This document shows positions 1 to 8,107 of a DNA stretch of 56,174 nucleotides, piece after piece. Position 1 is the stretch's first letter. Each line of letters starts with the position of its first letter. The position numbers and the translations under genes were made by a program. The notes beneath the pieces are model-generated. The model was given only the letters and a program-made list of their open reading frames with translations. It ran no database searches and was not told where the DNA came from. This DNA is from Burkholderiales bacterium (GTDB lineage: Bacteria > Pseudomonadota > Gammaproteobacteria > Burkholderiales > Burkholderiaceae_C): the NCBI GenBank assembly GCA_003963115.1, contig RXJQ01000035.1, positions 1 to 56,174 of the forward strand. Reading direction: 5' to 3'.

Positions 1-108
1 ACGGTCAAGCTGATCGCCCCGATCGCCATGGAAGAAGGTCTGCGCTTCGCCATCCGCGAAGGTGGCCGTACCGTCGGCGCCGGCGTGGTTGCCAAGATCC
101 TCGACTGA
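1..108 (+). CDS. tuf: Elongation factor Tu, C-terminal fragment (cut by window edge)
   Basis: Frame 1 encodes 35 residues and a stop. They contain the end of EF-Tu domain 3 ([20 protein letters not shown], then VAKILD), one of the most conserved stretches of the family. EF-Tu delivers aminoacyl-tRNA to the ribosome in the cytoplasm. The gene sits 77 bp before rpsJ on the same strand, as expected for the end of a str operon (rpsL-rpsG-fusA-tuf) running into S10. The start lies outside the window. Confidence 0.95.
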
Positions 109-185
109 TTCGCATGACACCGCCCGTTATCGATCTTGGGGTCGTGGCGGGCGTCTCATCGCTCTTTAATTAAAGGAAGTGTGTC

Positions 186-497
186 ATGGCACAACAGAAG
201 ATCCGCATCCGCCTGAAGGCGTTTGACTACAAGCTGATCGACCAATCGTCGGCTGAAATCGTTGAAACGGCCAAGCGCACCGGCGCCATCGTCAAGGGCC
301 CCGTGCCCCTGCCAACCCGCCTGCAACGTTTCGACATCCTGCGTTCGCCACACGTCAACAAGACTTCACGCGACCAGTTCGAAATCCGCACCCACCAGCG
401 TCTGATGGACATCGTGGACCCGACCGACAAGACGGTTGACGCCCTGATGAAGCTCGACCTGCCCGCCGGCGTGGACGTCGAAATCAAGCTGCAGTGA
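186..497 (+). CDS. rpsJ: 30S ribosomal protein S10 (NusE)
   Basis: A 103-residue protein of the same length as E. coli S10, opening [19 protein letters not shown] and carrying the conserved [17 protein letters not shown] loop. S10 belongs to the head of the small subunit and also acts as NusE in antitermination with NusB at boxA sites. The start is supported by an aaaggaag ribosome site about 7 nt upstream. Unlike the textbook S10 operon, it is followed at once by a strong terminator and not by rplC. Here it therefore looks like the last gene of the str/tuf transcript. Confidence 0.98.
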   Translation: MAQQKIRIRLKAFDYKLIDQSSAEIVETAKRTGAIVKGPVPLPTRLQRFDILRSPHVNKTSRDQFEIRTHQRLMDIVDPTDKTVDALMKLDLPAGVDVEIKLQ

Positions 498-526
498 TGT
501 TGCGCATCCCTCGGGATGCACCTCAA

Positions 527-563
527 GAAAACCGCCCCTGGCGCAGGCCTTGGGCGGTTTTTT
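527..563 (+). terminator. Rho-independent terminator after rpsJ
   Basis: The arms AAAACCGCCC and GGGCGGTTTT enclose a short loop, and the 3' arm runs into a T tract. It separates rpsJ from the promoter of rplC. Confidence 0.9.
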
Positions 564-592
564 CATGCCGAGTGAGCGGTCATGGTGAGCCC

Positions 593-621
593 TTGCGGGA
601 ATCACAAGGGCTTGCTATACT
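593..621 (+). promoter_or_regulatory. Sigma-70 promoter for the rplC-rpsQ operon
   Basis: TTGCGG (593-598) and TATACT (616-621) are separated by exactly 17 nt, close to the sigma-70 consensus. Transcription would start near 628 and give an untranslated leader of about 210 nt before rplC. Confidence 0.75.
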
Positions 622-837
622 GGCGAGCTTTCCCGTAATGGGCGGATAACGCATTGCCTGAATTTTAAGCATTTGAAATTTAGGCACTGTGGCAGCCGGC
701 CAAAACAGGATCACAAGGCGGCTTTCGTTCAAGTAAAGAGTGAAGGTTTGCCGAAAGAGTCGGCCCGGCCAATCGATGTCGGGTTTGTGTACAAGGCTCC
801 TGGTCGTTTTCATGACGTGCGGAGCTGGAGAAAATAT
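622..837 (+). promoter_or_regulatory. Long structured leader of rplC
   Basis: This stretch lies between the promoter and the rplC start and has no convincing gene. It holds an 11-pair hairpin, arm 655-665 against 676-686 (TGCCTGAATTT with AAATTTAGGCA, one G-U pair), followed by GC-rich segments that can pair with one another. An autogenous control element for the ribosomal protein operon, comparable in role to the E. coli S10 leader, is possible. That role is inferred from position and structure only. Confidence 0.4.
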
Positions 838-1512
838 ATGAGTCTTAGCAATCGCCTCGGATTGCTGGGCCGCAAGGTGGGCATGATGCGCATCTACACA
901 GACGACGGCGACGCCGTTCCTGTGACGGTGCTGGACGTGTCCAACAACCGCGTGACCCAGGTCAAAACCGTAGAGACTGACGGCTACACCGCCTTGCAGG
1001 TGGTGTTCGGTGCGCGCAAGGCATCGCGCGTGACCAAGCCCGAAGCCGGCCATCTGGCCAAGGCTGCCGTGGAAGCAGGTGAAGTCACCCGCGAATTCCG
1101 CGTCGCCCCTGAAGTCGCTGCCGAATACAAGGCTGGCGCCACGATCGCCCCGACCGCGCTGTTCCAGGCTGGTCAGAAGATCGACGTGCAAGGCACCTCG
1201 ATCGGTAAGGGCTTCACCGGCACCATCAAGCGCCACAACTTCGGTTCGCAACGTGCTTCGCACGGTAACTCGCGTTCGCACAACGTTCCCGGCTCCATCT
1301 CGATGGCCCAGGATCCTGGCCGCGTGTTCCCCGGCAAGCGCATGTCTGGTCACGCAGGTGACGAGACCGTGACCACGCAAAACCTCGACATCGTGCGCGT
1401 TGACGAAGCCCGTCAACTGCTGCTGGTCAAGGGTGCCGTGCCTGGCGCCAAGGGTGGCTTCGTCACCGTGCGTCCGGCCGTCAAGGTCAAGGTCAAGAAA
1501 GGAGCCAACTGA
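838..1512 (+). CDS. rplC: 50S ribosomal protein L3
   Basis: A 224-residue protein beginning [20 protein letters not shown], with the conserved [26 protein letters not shown] loop region that reaches toward the peptidyl transferase centre. The ATG at 838 is chosen because GGAG stands about 8 nt before it and because L3 homologues start with this motif. The frame is open upstream to 673, but that part resembles nothing in L3. The stop overlaps the rplD start by one base (TGATG), which suggests translational coupling. Confidence 0.98.
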   Translation: MSLSNRLGLLGRKVGMMRIYTDDGDAVPVTVLDVSNNRVTQVKTVETDGYTALQVVFGARKASRVTKPEAGHLAKAAVEAGEVTREFRVAPEVAAEYKAGATIAPTALFQAGQKIDVQGTSIGKGFTGTIKRHNFGSQRASHGNSRSHNVPGSISMAQDPGRVFPGKRMSGHAGDETVTTQNLDIVRVDEARQLLLVKGAVPGAKGGFVTVRPAVKVKVKKGAN

Positions 1513-2135
1513 TGGCACAGCTCGAACTGCTCAATGAGCAAGGTCAGGCTGCTTCCAAGGTTGAAGCATCCGACACCGTGTTCGGCCGTGAGTACAACGA
1601 AGCCCTGATCCATCAGGTCGTCGTGGCTTACCAGGCCAATGCCCGTCAAGGTACCCGCGCTCAGAAAGACCGCGAAACCGTCAAGCACACCACCAAGAAG
1701 CCCTGGCGCCAAAAGGGCACTGGTCGCGCTCGTGCTGGTATGTCGTCCTCGCCCCTGTGGCGTGGCGGCGGTCGGATCTTCCCGAACAGCCCTGACGAAA
1801 ATTTCACCCACAAGGTCAACAAGAAGATGTACCGCGCCGGCATGGCCGCCATCTTCTCGCAGCTGGCCCGCGAAGGCCGCCTGGCCGTGGTGGATTCGAT
1901 CGCTGTCGAAGCCCCCAAGACCAAGCTGCTGGCCGCCAAGCTGAAGGCCATGAACCTGGACCACGTCCTGGTCATCGCCGACACCGTGGACGAGAACCTG
2001 TTCCTGGCCGCTCGCAACCTGCCCAATGTGCTGGTGGTGGAGCCCCGTTACGCCGATCCCCTGTCCCTGGTCTTCTACAAGAAGGTCGTGGTCACCAAGG
2101 GTGCGATCGCCAAGCTGCAGGAGATGTTCGCATGA
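1512..2135 (+). CDS. rplD: 50S ribosomal protein L4
   Basis: 207 residues, with the typical central segment [14 protein letters not shown] and GGGRIFPN that forms the extended loop lining the peptide exit tunnel. The family length is about 201-210. L4 binds 23S rRNA domain I, and in gammaproteobacteria it represses its own operon. Whether that holds here is unknown, but the long rplC leader would be the place to look. The start overlaps the end of rplC and the stop overlaps the rplW start (ATGA). Confidence 0.98.
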   Translation: MAQLELLNEQGQAASKVEASDTVFGREYNEALIHQVVVAYQANARQGTRAQKDRETVKHTTKKPWRQKGTGRARAGMSSSPLWRGGGRIFPNSPDENFTHKVNKKMYRAGMAAIFSQLAREGRLAVVDSIAVEAPKTKLLAAKLKAMNLDHVLVIADTVDENLFLAARNLPNVLVVEPRYADPLSLVFYKKVVVTKGAIAKLQEMFA

Positions 2136-2446
2136 GCACTCTGAAATTCGATGAAAGCCGCCTGCTGAAGGTCCTGGTCGCTCCGATCATTTCGGAAAAG
2201 GCCACCGCCGCTGCTGAAGAGCGCGGCCAAGTGCTGTTCAAGGTGCTGCGCGACGCCACCAAGCCCGAGATCAAGGCCGCTGTTGAGCTGCTGTTCAAGG
2301 TCGAAGTGAAGTCCGTGCAAGTCCTGAACCAGAAGGGCAAGACCAAGCGCTTCGGTGGCCGTATCGGCCGTCGTGACCATGCCAAGAAGGCCTTCGTGGC
2401 CCTCAAGGAAGGTCAAGAGCTGAACTTCTCTGGGGAGGCTGCGTAA
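2132..2446 (+). CDS. rplW: 50S ribosomal protein L23
   Basis: 104 residues with the family pattern [19 protein letters not shown] near the N-terminus and [16 protein letters not shown] near the C-terminus. L23 sits at the tunnel exit and docks trigger factor and SRP. The ATG overlaps the rplD stop by 4 bp, and the stop is 3 bp before rplB, so the genes are tightly coupled. Confidence 0.98.
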   Translation: MSTLKFDESRLLKVLVAPIISEKATAAAEERGQVLFKVLRDATKPEIKAAVELLFKVEVKSVQVLNQKGKTKRFGGRIGRRDHAKKAFVALKEGQELNFSGEAA

Positions 2447-2449
2447 ATC

Positions 2450-3274
2450 ATGGCCGTCGTCAAAGTCAAACCAACTTCGCCTGGCCGCCGTGGCGTGGTC
2501 AAGGTGGTGCACAAACACCTGCACAAGGGCAAGCCGGAAGCTTCGCTGCTGGAACCCCAGAAGCAGAACTCGGGCCGCAACAACAACGGTCACATCACGG
2601 TTCGCCACAAGGGCGGTGGTCACAAGCACCACTACCGCGTGGTCGATTTCATCCGTAACAAGGATGGCATCCCCGCGAAGGTCGAGCGCATCGAGTACGA
2701 CCCCAACCGCACGGCTCACATCGCCCTGGTGTGCTATGCCGACGGTGAGCGTCGCTACATCATCGCGCCCCGTGGTCTGGACGTCGGTGCCACCATCCTG
2801 AGCGGCTCGGAAGCGCCGATCAAGGCTGGCAACACCCTGCCCATCCGCAACATCCCCGTGGGTTCGACCATCCACTGCATCGAGATGATGCCCGGCAAGG
2901 GCGCGCAGATCGCGCGTTCGGCTGGCACTTCCGCGGTGCTGATGGCCCGTGAAGGCACTTACGCTCAGGTCCGCCTGCGCTCCGGTGAAGTCCGCAAGAT
3001 CCACATCGAATGCCGCGCCACCCTGGGTGAAGTGAGCAACGAAGAGCACAGCCTGCGCCAATACGGTAAGGCCGGTGCCATCCGCTGGAAGGGCATCCGT
3101 CCGACCGTTCGTGGCGTGGCCATGAACCCGGTGGATCACCCGCACGGTGGTGGTGAAGGTCGTACTGGTGAAGGTCAAGTCCCCGTGTCCCCATGGAACA
3201 CGCTGACGAAGGGCTACCGTACCCGTAACAATAAGCGCACGCAGACGTTCATCGTTTCGCGTCGCAAGAAGTAA
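2450..3274 (+). CDS. rplB: 50S ribosomal protein L2
   Basis: A 274-residue protein of full family length. It carries [18 protein letters not shown] near residue 45 and the diagnostic [15 protein letters not shown] segment near residue 225, whose histidine lies close to the peptidyl transferase centre. L2 is needed for subunit association. It starts 3 bp after rplW and is followed by rpsS after a 13 bp gap containing a ribosome site. Confidence 0.98.
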   Translation: MAVVKVKPTSPGRRGVVKVVHKHLHKGKPEASLLEPQKQNSGRNNNGHITVRHKGGGHKHHYRVVDFIRNKDGIPAKVERIEYDPNRTAHIALVCYADGERRYIIAPRGLDVGATILSGSEAPIKAGNTLPIRNIPVGSTIHCIEMMPGKGAQIARSAGTSAVLMAREGTYAQVRLRSGEVRKIHIECRATLGEVSNEEHSLRQYGKAGAIRWKGIRPTVRGVAMNPVDHPHGGGEGRTGEGQVPVSPWNTLTKGYRTRNNKRTQTFIVSRRKK

Positions 3275-3287
3275 GAGGTAGGCTGAA

Positions 3288-3563
3288 ATGGCTCGTTCTC
3301 TGAAAAAGGGTCCGTTCGTGGACCATCACCTGTTGGCCAAGGTTGAGAAGGCGGTGTCCACCAAGGACAAGAAGCCCGTCAAGACCTGGTCGCGTCGTTC
3401 CACCATCCTGCCCGAGTTCATCGGCCTGACGATTGCCGTGCACAACGGCAAGCAGCATGTGCCCGTGTACATCCAGGATCAGATGGTTGGCCACAAGCTC
3501 GGCGAGTTCGCCCTGACCCGTACATTCAAGGGTCACCCTGGCGACAAGAAAGCCAAGAAATAA
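3288..3563 (+). CDS. rpsS: 30S ribosomal protein S19
   Basis: 91 residues beginning [16 protein letters not shown], with the [21 protein letters not shown] core typical of S19. It binds 16S rRNA in the head next to S13. An AGAGGTAGG-like ribosome site precedes the ATG. Normal family length and nothing unusual. Confidence 0.98.
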   Translation: MARSLKKGPFVDHHLLAKVEKAVSTKDKKPVKTWSRRSTILPEFIGLTIAVHNGKQHVPVYIQDQMVGHKLGEFALTRTFKGHPGDKKAKK

Positions 3564-3575
3564 GGAGCAGCGACG

Positions 3576-3905
3576 ATGGAAACCAAAGCAATCGTTCGCG
3601 GTGTTCGCCTGTCTTGCGACAAGGGTCGTCTGGTCGCTGACCTGATCCGTGGCAAGAAGGTGGACCAGGCCCTGAACATCCTGACTTTCACCCAGAAGAA
3701 GGCAGCCGGCATCATCAAGAAGGCTCTGGAGTCGGCAATCGCCAACGCCGAGCACAACGACGGTGCCGACATCGACGAACTGAAGGTCACCAGCATCTAT
3801 GTGGAGCAAGGCACCACGCTGAAGCGTTTCACCGCCCGCGCAAAGGGCCGTGGCAACCGCATCAGCAAGCCGACCTGCCACATCTATGTGACCGTGGGCA
3901 ACTAA
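3576..3905 (+). CDS. rplV: 50S ribosomal protein L22
   Basis: 109 residues. It contains the beta-hairpin region that reaches into the exit tunnel ([19 protein letters not shown]) and the C-terminal [11 protein letters not shown] strand. It is one residue shorter than E. coli L22. The AAGGAG site 8 nt upstream supports the start. Confidence 0.98.
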   Translation: METKAIVRGVRLSCDKGRLVADLIRGKKVDQALNILTFTQKKAAGIIKKALESAIANAEHNDGADIDELKVTSIYVEQGTTLKRFTARAKGRGNRISKPTCHIYVTVGN

Positions 3906-3918
3906 GCAGAGGCTGACT

Positions 3919-4791
3919 ATGGGACAGAAAATCCACCCAACCGGCTTCCGCCTGGCCGTCACCCGCAACTGGGCATCGCGTTGGTACGCTACCAACCGTC
4001 AATTCGCCTCGATGCTGGCTGAAGACCTGGAAGTCCGTGAATTCCTGAAGAAGAAGCTCAAGAACGCGGCCGTGTCGCGCATCTTGATCGAGCGTCCCGC
4101 CAAGAGCGCACGCATCACGATTTTCTCGGCTCGTCCGGGCGTGGTGATCGGCAAGAAGGGCGAAGACATCGAAAACCTGAAGCTCGAACTGGCCAAGCGC
4201 CTGAACGTGCCGGTCTCGGTGAACATCGAAGAAGTGCGCAAGCCTGAAGTCGATGCTCAGCTGATCGCCGACTCGATCACGCAGCAGCTGGAAAAGCGCA
4301 TCATGTTCCGCCGCGCGATGAAGCGTGCGATGCAGAACGCCATGCGCCTGGGCGCTCAGGGCATCAAGATCATGTCCTCGGGTCGTCTCAACGGCATCGA
4401 AATCGCTCGTACCGAGTGGTACCGTGAAGGCCGCGTGCCTCTGCACACCCTCAAGGCTGACATCGACTATGGCTTCTCCGAAGCCCACACCACCTACGGT
4501 GTGATCGGTGTGAAGGTCTGGGTCTACCGTGGCGACCGCCTGGCCAATGGCGAAGCACCGGTGCTCAAGGGTGACGACCGTGAAGACGATCGTCGCAACC
4601 GCCGTGGCCCCCGCAGCGATCGTCCTAACGATCGTCGTGGCCCCCGTGGTGGTGGTCGTGGTGCCCCTCGCGGTGATTTGGCCGCTTCGGGCGCACCTGC
4701 TGACGGCGCCGACAAGGCTGCCGCCGTGGGCGCGGCTGACGCCAAGCGCGTTCGCAAGGCAGCACCTGCTGCCGACGCGAAAGGAGAATAA
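3919..4791 (+). CDS. rpsC: 30S ribosomal protein S3 with long disordered C-terminal tail
   Basis: Residues 1 to about 212 form normal S3: [18 protein letters not shown], the KH-domain motif [13 protein letters not shown], and the C-terminal [12 protein letters not shown] strand. S3 lies at the mRNA entry channel and has helicase activity. The protein is 290 residues long against about 233 in E. coli. The extra part, from about residue 220, is low complexity: first Asp/Arg-rich repeats ([18 protein letters not shown]), then an Ala/Asp/Gly-rich tail. It is in frame and ends 3 bp before rplP, so it is a real extension and not a frameshift artefact. Confidence 0.97.
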   Translation: MGQKIHPTGFRLAVTRNWASRWYATNRQFASMLAEDLEVREFLKKKLKNAAVSRILIERPAKSARITIFSARPGVVIGKKGEDIENLKLELAKRLNVPVSVNIEEVRKPEVDAQLIADSITQQLEKRIMFRRAMKRAMQNAMRLGAQGIKIMSSGRLNGIEIARTEWYREGRVPLHTLKADIDYGFSEAHTTYGVIGVKVWVYRGDRLANGEAPVLKGDDREDDRRNRRGPRSDRPNDRRGPRGGGRGAPRGDLAASGAPADGADKAAAVGAADAKRVRKAAPAADAKGE

Positions 4792-4794
4792 AAC

Positions 4795-5211
4795 ATGCTG
4801 CAACCTAATCGTCGCAAGTTCCGTAAGGAGCACAAAGGCCGTAACACGGGTGTTGCCACCCGTGGCGCCGATGTGTCCTTCGGCGATTTCGGCCTGAAGG
4901 CCACCGAGCGTGGTCGCATCACCGCTCGTCAGATCGAAGCTGCACGTCGTGCGATTTCCCGTCACGTCAAGCGTGGCGGCCGCATCTTCATCCGCATCTT
5001 CCCCGACAAGCCGATCTCGAACAAGCCTGCCGAAGTCCGTATGGGTAACGGTAAGGGTAACGTGGAGTACTACGTGGCTGAAATCACGCCCGGCAAGGTG
5101 CTCTACGAGATCCAAGGTGTGCCTGAAGAGCTCGCTCGCGAAGCCTTCAAGCTGGCCGCTGCCAAGCTCCCGCTGTCCACGACTTTCGTGGGCCGTGAGT
5201 TCGGCATCTGA
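4795..5211 (+). CDS. rplP: 50S ribosomal protein L16
   Basis: 138 residues opening [17 protein letters not shown], with the conserved [25 protein letters not shown] and [14 protein letters not shown] segments. L16 helps shape the A-site region of the 50S subunit. AAAGGAG stands just before the ATG, at the end of rpsC. Normal length. Confidence 0.98.
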   Translation: MLQPNRRKFRKEHKGRNTGVATRGADVSFGDFGLKATERGRITARQIEAARRAISRHVKRGGRIFIRIFPDKPISNKPAEVRMGNGKGNVEYYVAEITPGKVLYEIQGVPEELAREAFKLAAAKLPLSTTFVGREFGI

Positions 5212-5232
5212 TTGACGCGCAAGGAGAAAGAC

Positions 5233-5439
5233 ATGGCTAACAAAGCCTCTGAATTGCGCGCCAAGGATGTGGCAGCGCTGGAAAGCGAAATCAAGGATCT
5301 GCTGAAGTCTCACTTCAACCTGCGCATGCAGCGTGCGACCCAGCAGCTCAATGACCACTCGGCACTGGGCAAGACGCGTCGCGACATCGCTCGCGCCAAG
5401 ACCATCCTGGCCGAGAAGAAGCAAGGAGCCGCCAAATGA
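5233..5439 (+). CDS. rpmC: 50S ribosomal protein L29
   Basis: 68 residues starting [12 protein letters not shown], with the [19 protein letters not shown] helix and the [11 protein letters not shown] ending typical of L29. L29 sits at the tunnel exit beside L23. The frame is open from 5212, but the ATG at 5233 is preceded by AAGGAG and matches the family start. The stop overlaps the rpsQ start (ATGA). Confidence 0.96.
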   Translation: MANKASELRAKDVAALESEIKDLLKSHFNLRMQRATQQLNDHSALGKTRRDIARAKTILAEKKQGAAK

Positions 5440-5705
5440 CGGAAGCTCAAACCAAGGTGACCCGCTCGCTCGTGGGCAAGGTCGTCTCCGACGCCCGCAA
5501 CAAGACCGTGACCGTGCTGGTCGAGCGTCGCGTCAAGCATGAGCTGTACGGCAAGATCGTGGGCAAGTCCCGCAAGTACCACGCTCACGACGAGAAGAAC
5601 GAGTTCCACATCGGTGACGTCGTGGAGATTCAGGAAAGCCGTCCGCTGTCCAAGACCAAGAACTGGGTGGTGTCCCGTCTGGTCGAGAAGGCTCAAGGCG
5701 TCTGA
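5436..5705 (+). CDS. rpsQ: 30S ribosomal protein S17
   Basis: 89 residues with the OB-fold features of S17: [49 protein letters not shown] and a terminal [10 protein letters not shown]. It binds 16S rRNA early in assembly. It starts inside the rpmC stop codon. It is the last ribosomal gene of this cluster: a terminator and an unrelated peroxiredoxin follow where rplN (L14) would normally stand. Confidence 0.98.
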   Translation: MTEAQTKVTRSLVGKVVSDARNKTVTVLVERRVKHELYGKIVGKSRKYHAHDEKNEFHIGDVVEIQESRPLSKTKNWVVSRLVEKAQGV

Positions 5706-5792
5706 TCGTTCTTGCTGGCGATGCGGCTGGGTGATGCACCCGGCCTCATCCCACGGTGCCGTTGGGGAGTTTCTCCTAAAGGCGACAAATTC

Positions 5793-5827
5793 AACCGGCC
5801 TGCCAGTCATACTGGCGGCCGGTTTTT
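5793..5827 (+). terminator. Terminator after rpsQ
   Basis: AACCGGCC and GGCCGGTT arms with an inner TGCCAG/CTGGC pairing, then TTTTT. It ends the rplC-rpsQ transcript just before the peroxiredoxin gene. Confidence 0.85.
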
Positions 5828-5848
5828 CATTTTCGAGGAGAGATCATC

Positions 5849-6364
5849 ATGGTCAAGGTCGGTGACAAGCTGCCCGCTGGCACCCTGTTCGAATACATCG
5901 AGGTGGAAGGCGAGGGCTGCAGCCTGGGGCCCAATGCTTTCGATATCGCCAAGTCCACGGCGGGCAAGACGATCGCCCTCTTTGGTCTGCCGGGCGCGTT
6001 CACGCCCACCTGCTCGGCCCAGCATGCACCGGGCTACATCGCCAAGGCGGAGGCCTTCAAGGCCGCGGGTGTCGACGAGATCTGGTGCGTGTCGGTGAAC
6101 GATGCCTTCGTGATGGGCGCGTGGGGCCGTGACCTGAAGGCGGCTGGCAAGGTGCGCATGATGGCCGATGGCAGTGCTGACTTCGCCAAGGCCACGGGCC
6201 TGACGCTGGACCTGAGCGCCAAGGGACTGGGCCTGCGCTCGGGCCGCTACAGCATGCTGGTCAAGGATGGCACGGTGCTGGCGCTGAATGTGGAAGAAGG
6301 CGGCGGCTTCAAGGTCAGCGATGCGGAAACGCTGCTGGGGCAGGCGGCCAAGCTCGAGGCCTGA
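5849..6364 (+). CDS. Peroxiredoxin, Prx5 type
   Basis: 171 residues. The motif PGAFTPTCS around residues 48-56 carries the peroxidatic cysteine Cys55 in the Prx5 form, and a second Cys at 80 might resolve it. Such enzymes reduce hydrogen peroxide and organic hydroperoxides in the cytoplasm, usually with glutathione/glutaredoxin or thioredoxin. No fused glutaredoxin domain is present. GAGGAGAG stands 9 nt before the ATG. Terminators on both sides suggest a single-gene transcript, although its promoter was not recognised. Confidence 0.9.
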   Translation: MVKVGDKLPAGTLFEYIEVEGEGCSLGPNAFDIAKSTAGKTIALFGLPGAFTPTCSAQHAPGYIAKAEAFKAAGVDEIWCVSVNDAFVMGAWGRDLKAAGKVRMMADGSADFAKATGLTLDLSAKGLGLRSGRYSMLVKDGTVLALNVEEGGGFKVSDAETLLGQAAKLEA

Positions 6365-6382
6365 TCCGGCCTGGCATTCAAC

Positions 6383-6409
6383 AAAGGCGGCTCTGGTGGC
6401 CGCCTTTTT
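6383..6409. terminator. Terminator between convergent genes
   Basis: AAAGGCGGC and GCCGCCTTT arms with a short loop, then a T run. It lies between the peroxiredoxin gene and the convergent DUF962 gene and could serve both. Confidence 0.8.
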
Positions 6410-6433
6410 CCTTGTCCTGGCTCGACGTGGGTG

Positions 6434-6934
6434 TCAGCGAGGACAGCCGGCGCGGGCATTGACCTCGTCTTCCACGTCCTTGCGCAGGCCCAGCAGGAAG
6501 CCGGCCTCGGCCGTGACAAAAAGCGGCCCGATCAGCAGGCCGATCATGTCGTCCACAAAAGCCGGCTTGCGGCCCTCGAAGTAGTGGCCGACGAACTGGA
6601 TGACCCAGCCGACTGCGAATAGCCCGACCCCGATGCCCAGCCAGGCGGCCGTGCTGTAGACGGCCAGGGATTGCGCGCCGCTCAGGCAGGCAAACAGGTA
6701 GGCGCCCAGCACGACGCCGTAGCGCCAGTCCAGCCGCAGGTAGTACAGCGTGATGGCCGCCGAGATGAGCGCACCCGGTGTGGACCAGGGCAGCTCGTGC
6801 GACAAGATCGGGCGCGACAGCAGGATGCAAAGGGATGCCACGATCATCGGCACCCCGACGAAATGGGTCACGATGTTGCGCCGGTCGCGGTGGTAGGTGG
6901 CGTACTGGCTGAGTTGATCGACGAGGGTCTTCAT
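6434..6934 (-). CDS. DUF962 / Mpo1-like membrane protein
   Basis: 166 residues from the ATG at 6934. The frame extends six codons further to a TTG, which I do not favour. The N-terminal YATYHRDRRNIVTHFVGVP pattern and the later FVGHYFEGRKPAF motif are hallmarks of DUF962. The family includes yeast Mpo1, an iron-dependent dioxygenase of 2-hydroxy fatty acids. The conserved histidines would bind the metal. About four hydrophobic segments predict an inner-membrane protein. Its substrate here is unknown. It stands alone, convergent with the peroxiredoxin gene. Confidence 0.85.
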   Translation of the reverse strand: MKTLVDQLSQYATYHRDRRNIVTHFVGVPMIVASLCILLSRPILSHELPWSTPGALISAAITLYYLRLDWRYGVVLGAYLFACLSGAQSLAVYSTAAWLGIGVGLFAVGWVIQFVGHYFEGRKPAFVDDMIGLLIGPLFVTAEAGFLLGLRKDVEDEVNARAGCPR

Positions 6935-7128
6935 GACGACGTGAGGAAGCAAGCTGAAACTTTGTGCATGAATGCTAAGGGCGGCCGGCTTTTCAAGGTG
7001 TCATGTAGCGGACGATTGACCTGAGCTTAGGATTAGCCACCTGATATGTGGGGGATGGTGGCGCGAGGCTTCGCCAAATGCTGCTAACCTGCACTTTCAA
7101 TCAATCATTCAATACGGAGGATCGTCCC

Positions 7129-7944
7129 ATGACTCGTCTCCCCAGAAGCAATTTGGCCAGGCATCTGCCGGCTTCTTGTGCATCTGCATTGGCCATGGGC
7201 CTGCTGATGCTGGGTAGCCAGCAAGCTTCGGCACAACTCAGCTATACCACTCAGCAGTACGACGTGAATGCGACCATCAAGGGTGTGTACCCAGATGGCA
7301 GCGGTGGGCTGGTTCCGGTTGACCAGTCAATCGATCGCCAGGGAGGAGACCCTGTCTCGACCTCGGTGGGGCCTATGCTCAAGGGAGCCAGAGGCACGCC
7401 GCTCGATAGCACTCACGCTGACGCAGGCTACATCTCAACATTGAATGTGGACAGCTTTCACCTGCTGCTGTGGAGTGGTGCTCTTGGAATGGTCTCAGGG
7501 GCAGGCGATGGGTTTTCCGTTCAGGTAGGCGCCGCGTCGACCTTGGCGTTCGGCTTTAGCCTGGACCGGGCGGGTGATTTCACGGTCAGTGCCACCACTT
7601 CGACGAATATGAATAATGTAAATTATGGAGACGGCTCCGTTGATTCTGCCGAAAGCATGGTGAAACTGCTGGACGCAAACCAGCAGGTCGTCTTCTCGCT
7701 GGCTGGGGGCCAGGGATTGTCGCAGGTGCTGTCGTTGCAGGCAGGAAACTACACGCTGACTGCCTCGGCCGCGAATGGCAGCTTGCTCGGCCCTGATGCG
7801 GTGTTTGCCACAGAGGCGTACGTGACAGTCGACCTCGCGGCTGTCCAGCAGGCGGTACCCGAGCCGGCCAATGCCGCCTTGATGTCGCTGGGGCTTGTTG
7901 CGGTTGGCGCGGTTGCGCGTCGCCGGCTGCAAGCAAAGGCTTGA
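7129..7944 (+). CDS. PEP-CTERM sorting domain protein
   Basis: 271 residues. The ATG at 7129 follows an excellent CGGAGG ribosome site, although the frame is open to 7048. Residues 1 to about 36 form a Sec signal peptide ending ASA-QL. The body has no domain I recognise and looks like a beta-rich secreted protein. The C-terminus has the PEP-CTERM signal: VPEPANAAL, a hydrophobic stretch, then a basic RRRLQAKA end. Such proteins are processed by exosortase and often accompany exopolysaccharide or biofilm formation. No exosortase gene is in the window. A terminator hairpin follows. Confidence 0.88.
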   Translation: MTRLPRSNLARHLPASCASALAMGLLMLGSQQASAQLSYTTQQYDVNATIKGVYPDGSGGLVPVDQSIDRQGGDPVSTSVGPMLKGARGTPLDSTHADAGYISTLNVDSFHLLLWSGALGMVSGAGDGFSVQVGAASTLAFGFSLDRAGDFTVSATTSTNMNNVNYGDGSVDSAESMVKLLDANQQVVFSLAGGQGLSQVLSLQAGNYTLTASAANGSLLGPDAVFATEAYVTVDLAAVQQAVPEPANAALMSLGLVAVGAVARRRLQAKA

Positions 7945-7954
7945 TGATGGCGTG

Positions 7955-7992
7955 GGCCCAGGGCCTCGGAAAATGAGGGCTTGGGCCATTTT
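7955..7992 (+). terminator. Terminator after the PEP-CTERM gene
   Basis: GGCCCAGGGCCTC (7955-7967) pairs with GAGGGCTTGGGCC (7975-7987) with two mismatches and is followed by ATTTT. It sets the upstream limit for the promoter of the aroG leader. Confidence 0.6.
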
Positions 7993-8016
7993 GCACATCC
8001 GCATGGTGGCGACTCG

Positions 8017-8025
8017 TGCTACATT
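8017..8025 (+). promoter_or_regulatory. Possible extended -10 element for the aroG leader
   Basis: TGC followed by TACATT fits the extended -10 form TGnTATAAT. No -35 element at normal spacing was found. Transcription would begin near 8031-8033, at the leader-peptide ATG itself, giving a nearly leaderless mRNA. Weak evidence by sequence alone. Confidence 0.3.
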
Positions 8026-8032
8026 GGTGAAC

Positions 8033-8107
8033 ATGTACAGCGCCCGCTTCTACTTTTGGCATTTTTACTTCTCGCCTTCGACCGGCGCAGGAGTGGCCAA
8101 GTCATAA
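8033..8107 (+). CDS. Aromatic-rich leader peptide upstream of DAHP synthase
   Basis: A 24-codon reading frame, not a normal protein gene. Codons 6-13 read Phe-Tyr-Phe-Trp-His-Phe-Tyr-Phe, and with Tyr2 there are eight aromatic residues in the first 13. It stands about 100 bp before the gene for the first enzyme of aromatic amino acid synthesis and is followed 20 bp later by a terminator. This is the expected layout of an attenuator sensing charged tRNA-Phe, tRNA-Tyr and tRNA-Trp together. GGTGA lies only 2 nt before the ATG, too close for a good ribosome site, so leaderless initiation is possible. No homologue search was made. Confidence 0.75.
   Translation: MYSARFYFWHFYFSPSTGAGVAKS

Noticed and set aside
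673..837. N-terminal extension of L3 in the same frame
   Set aside because: L3 homologues begin at MSLSNRLG, and a ribosome site stands just before 838. The upstream part belongs to the untranslated leader.
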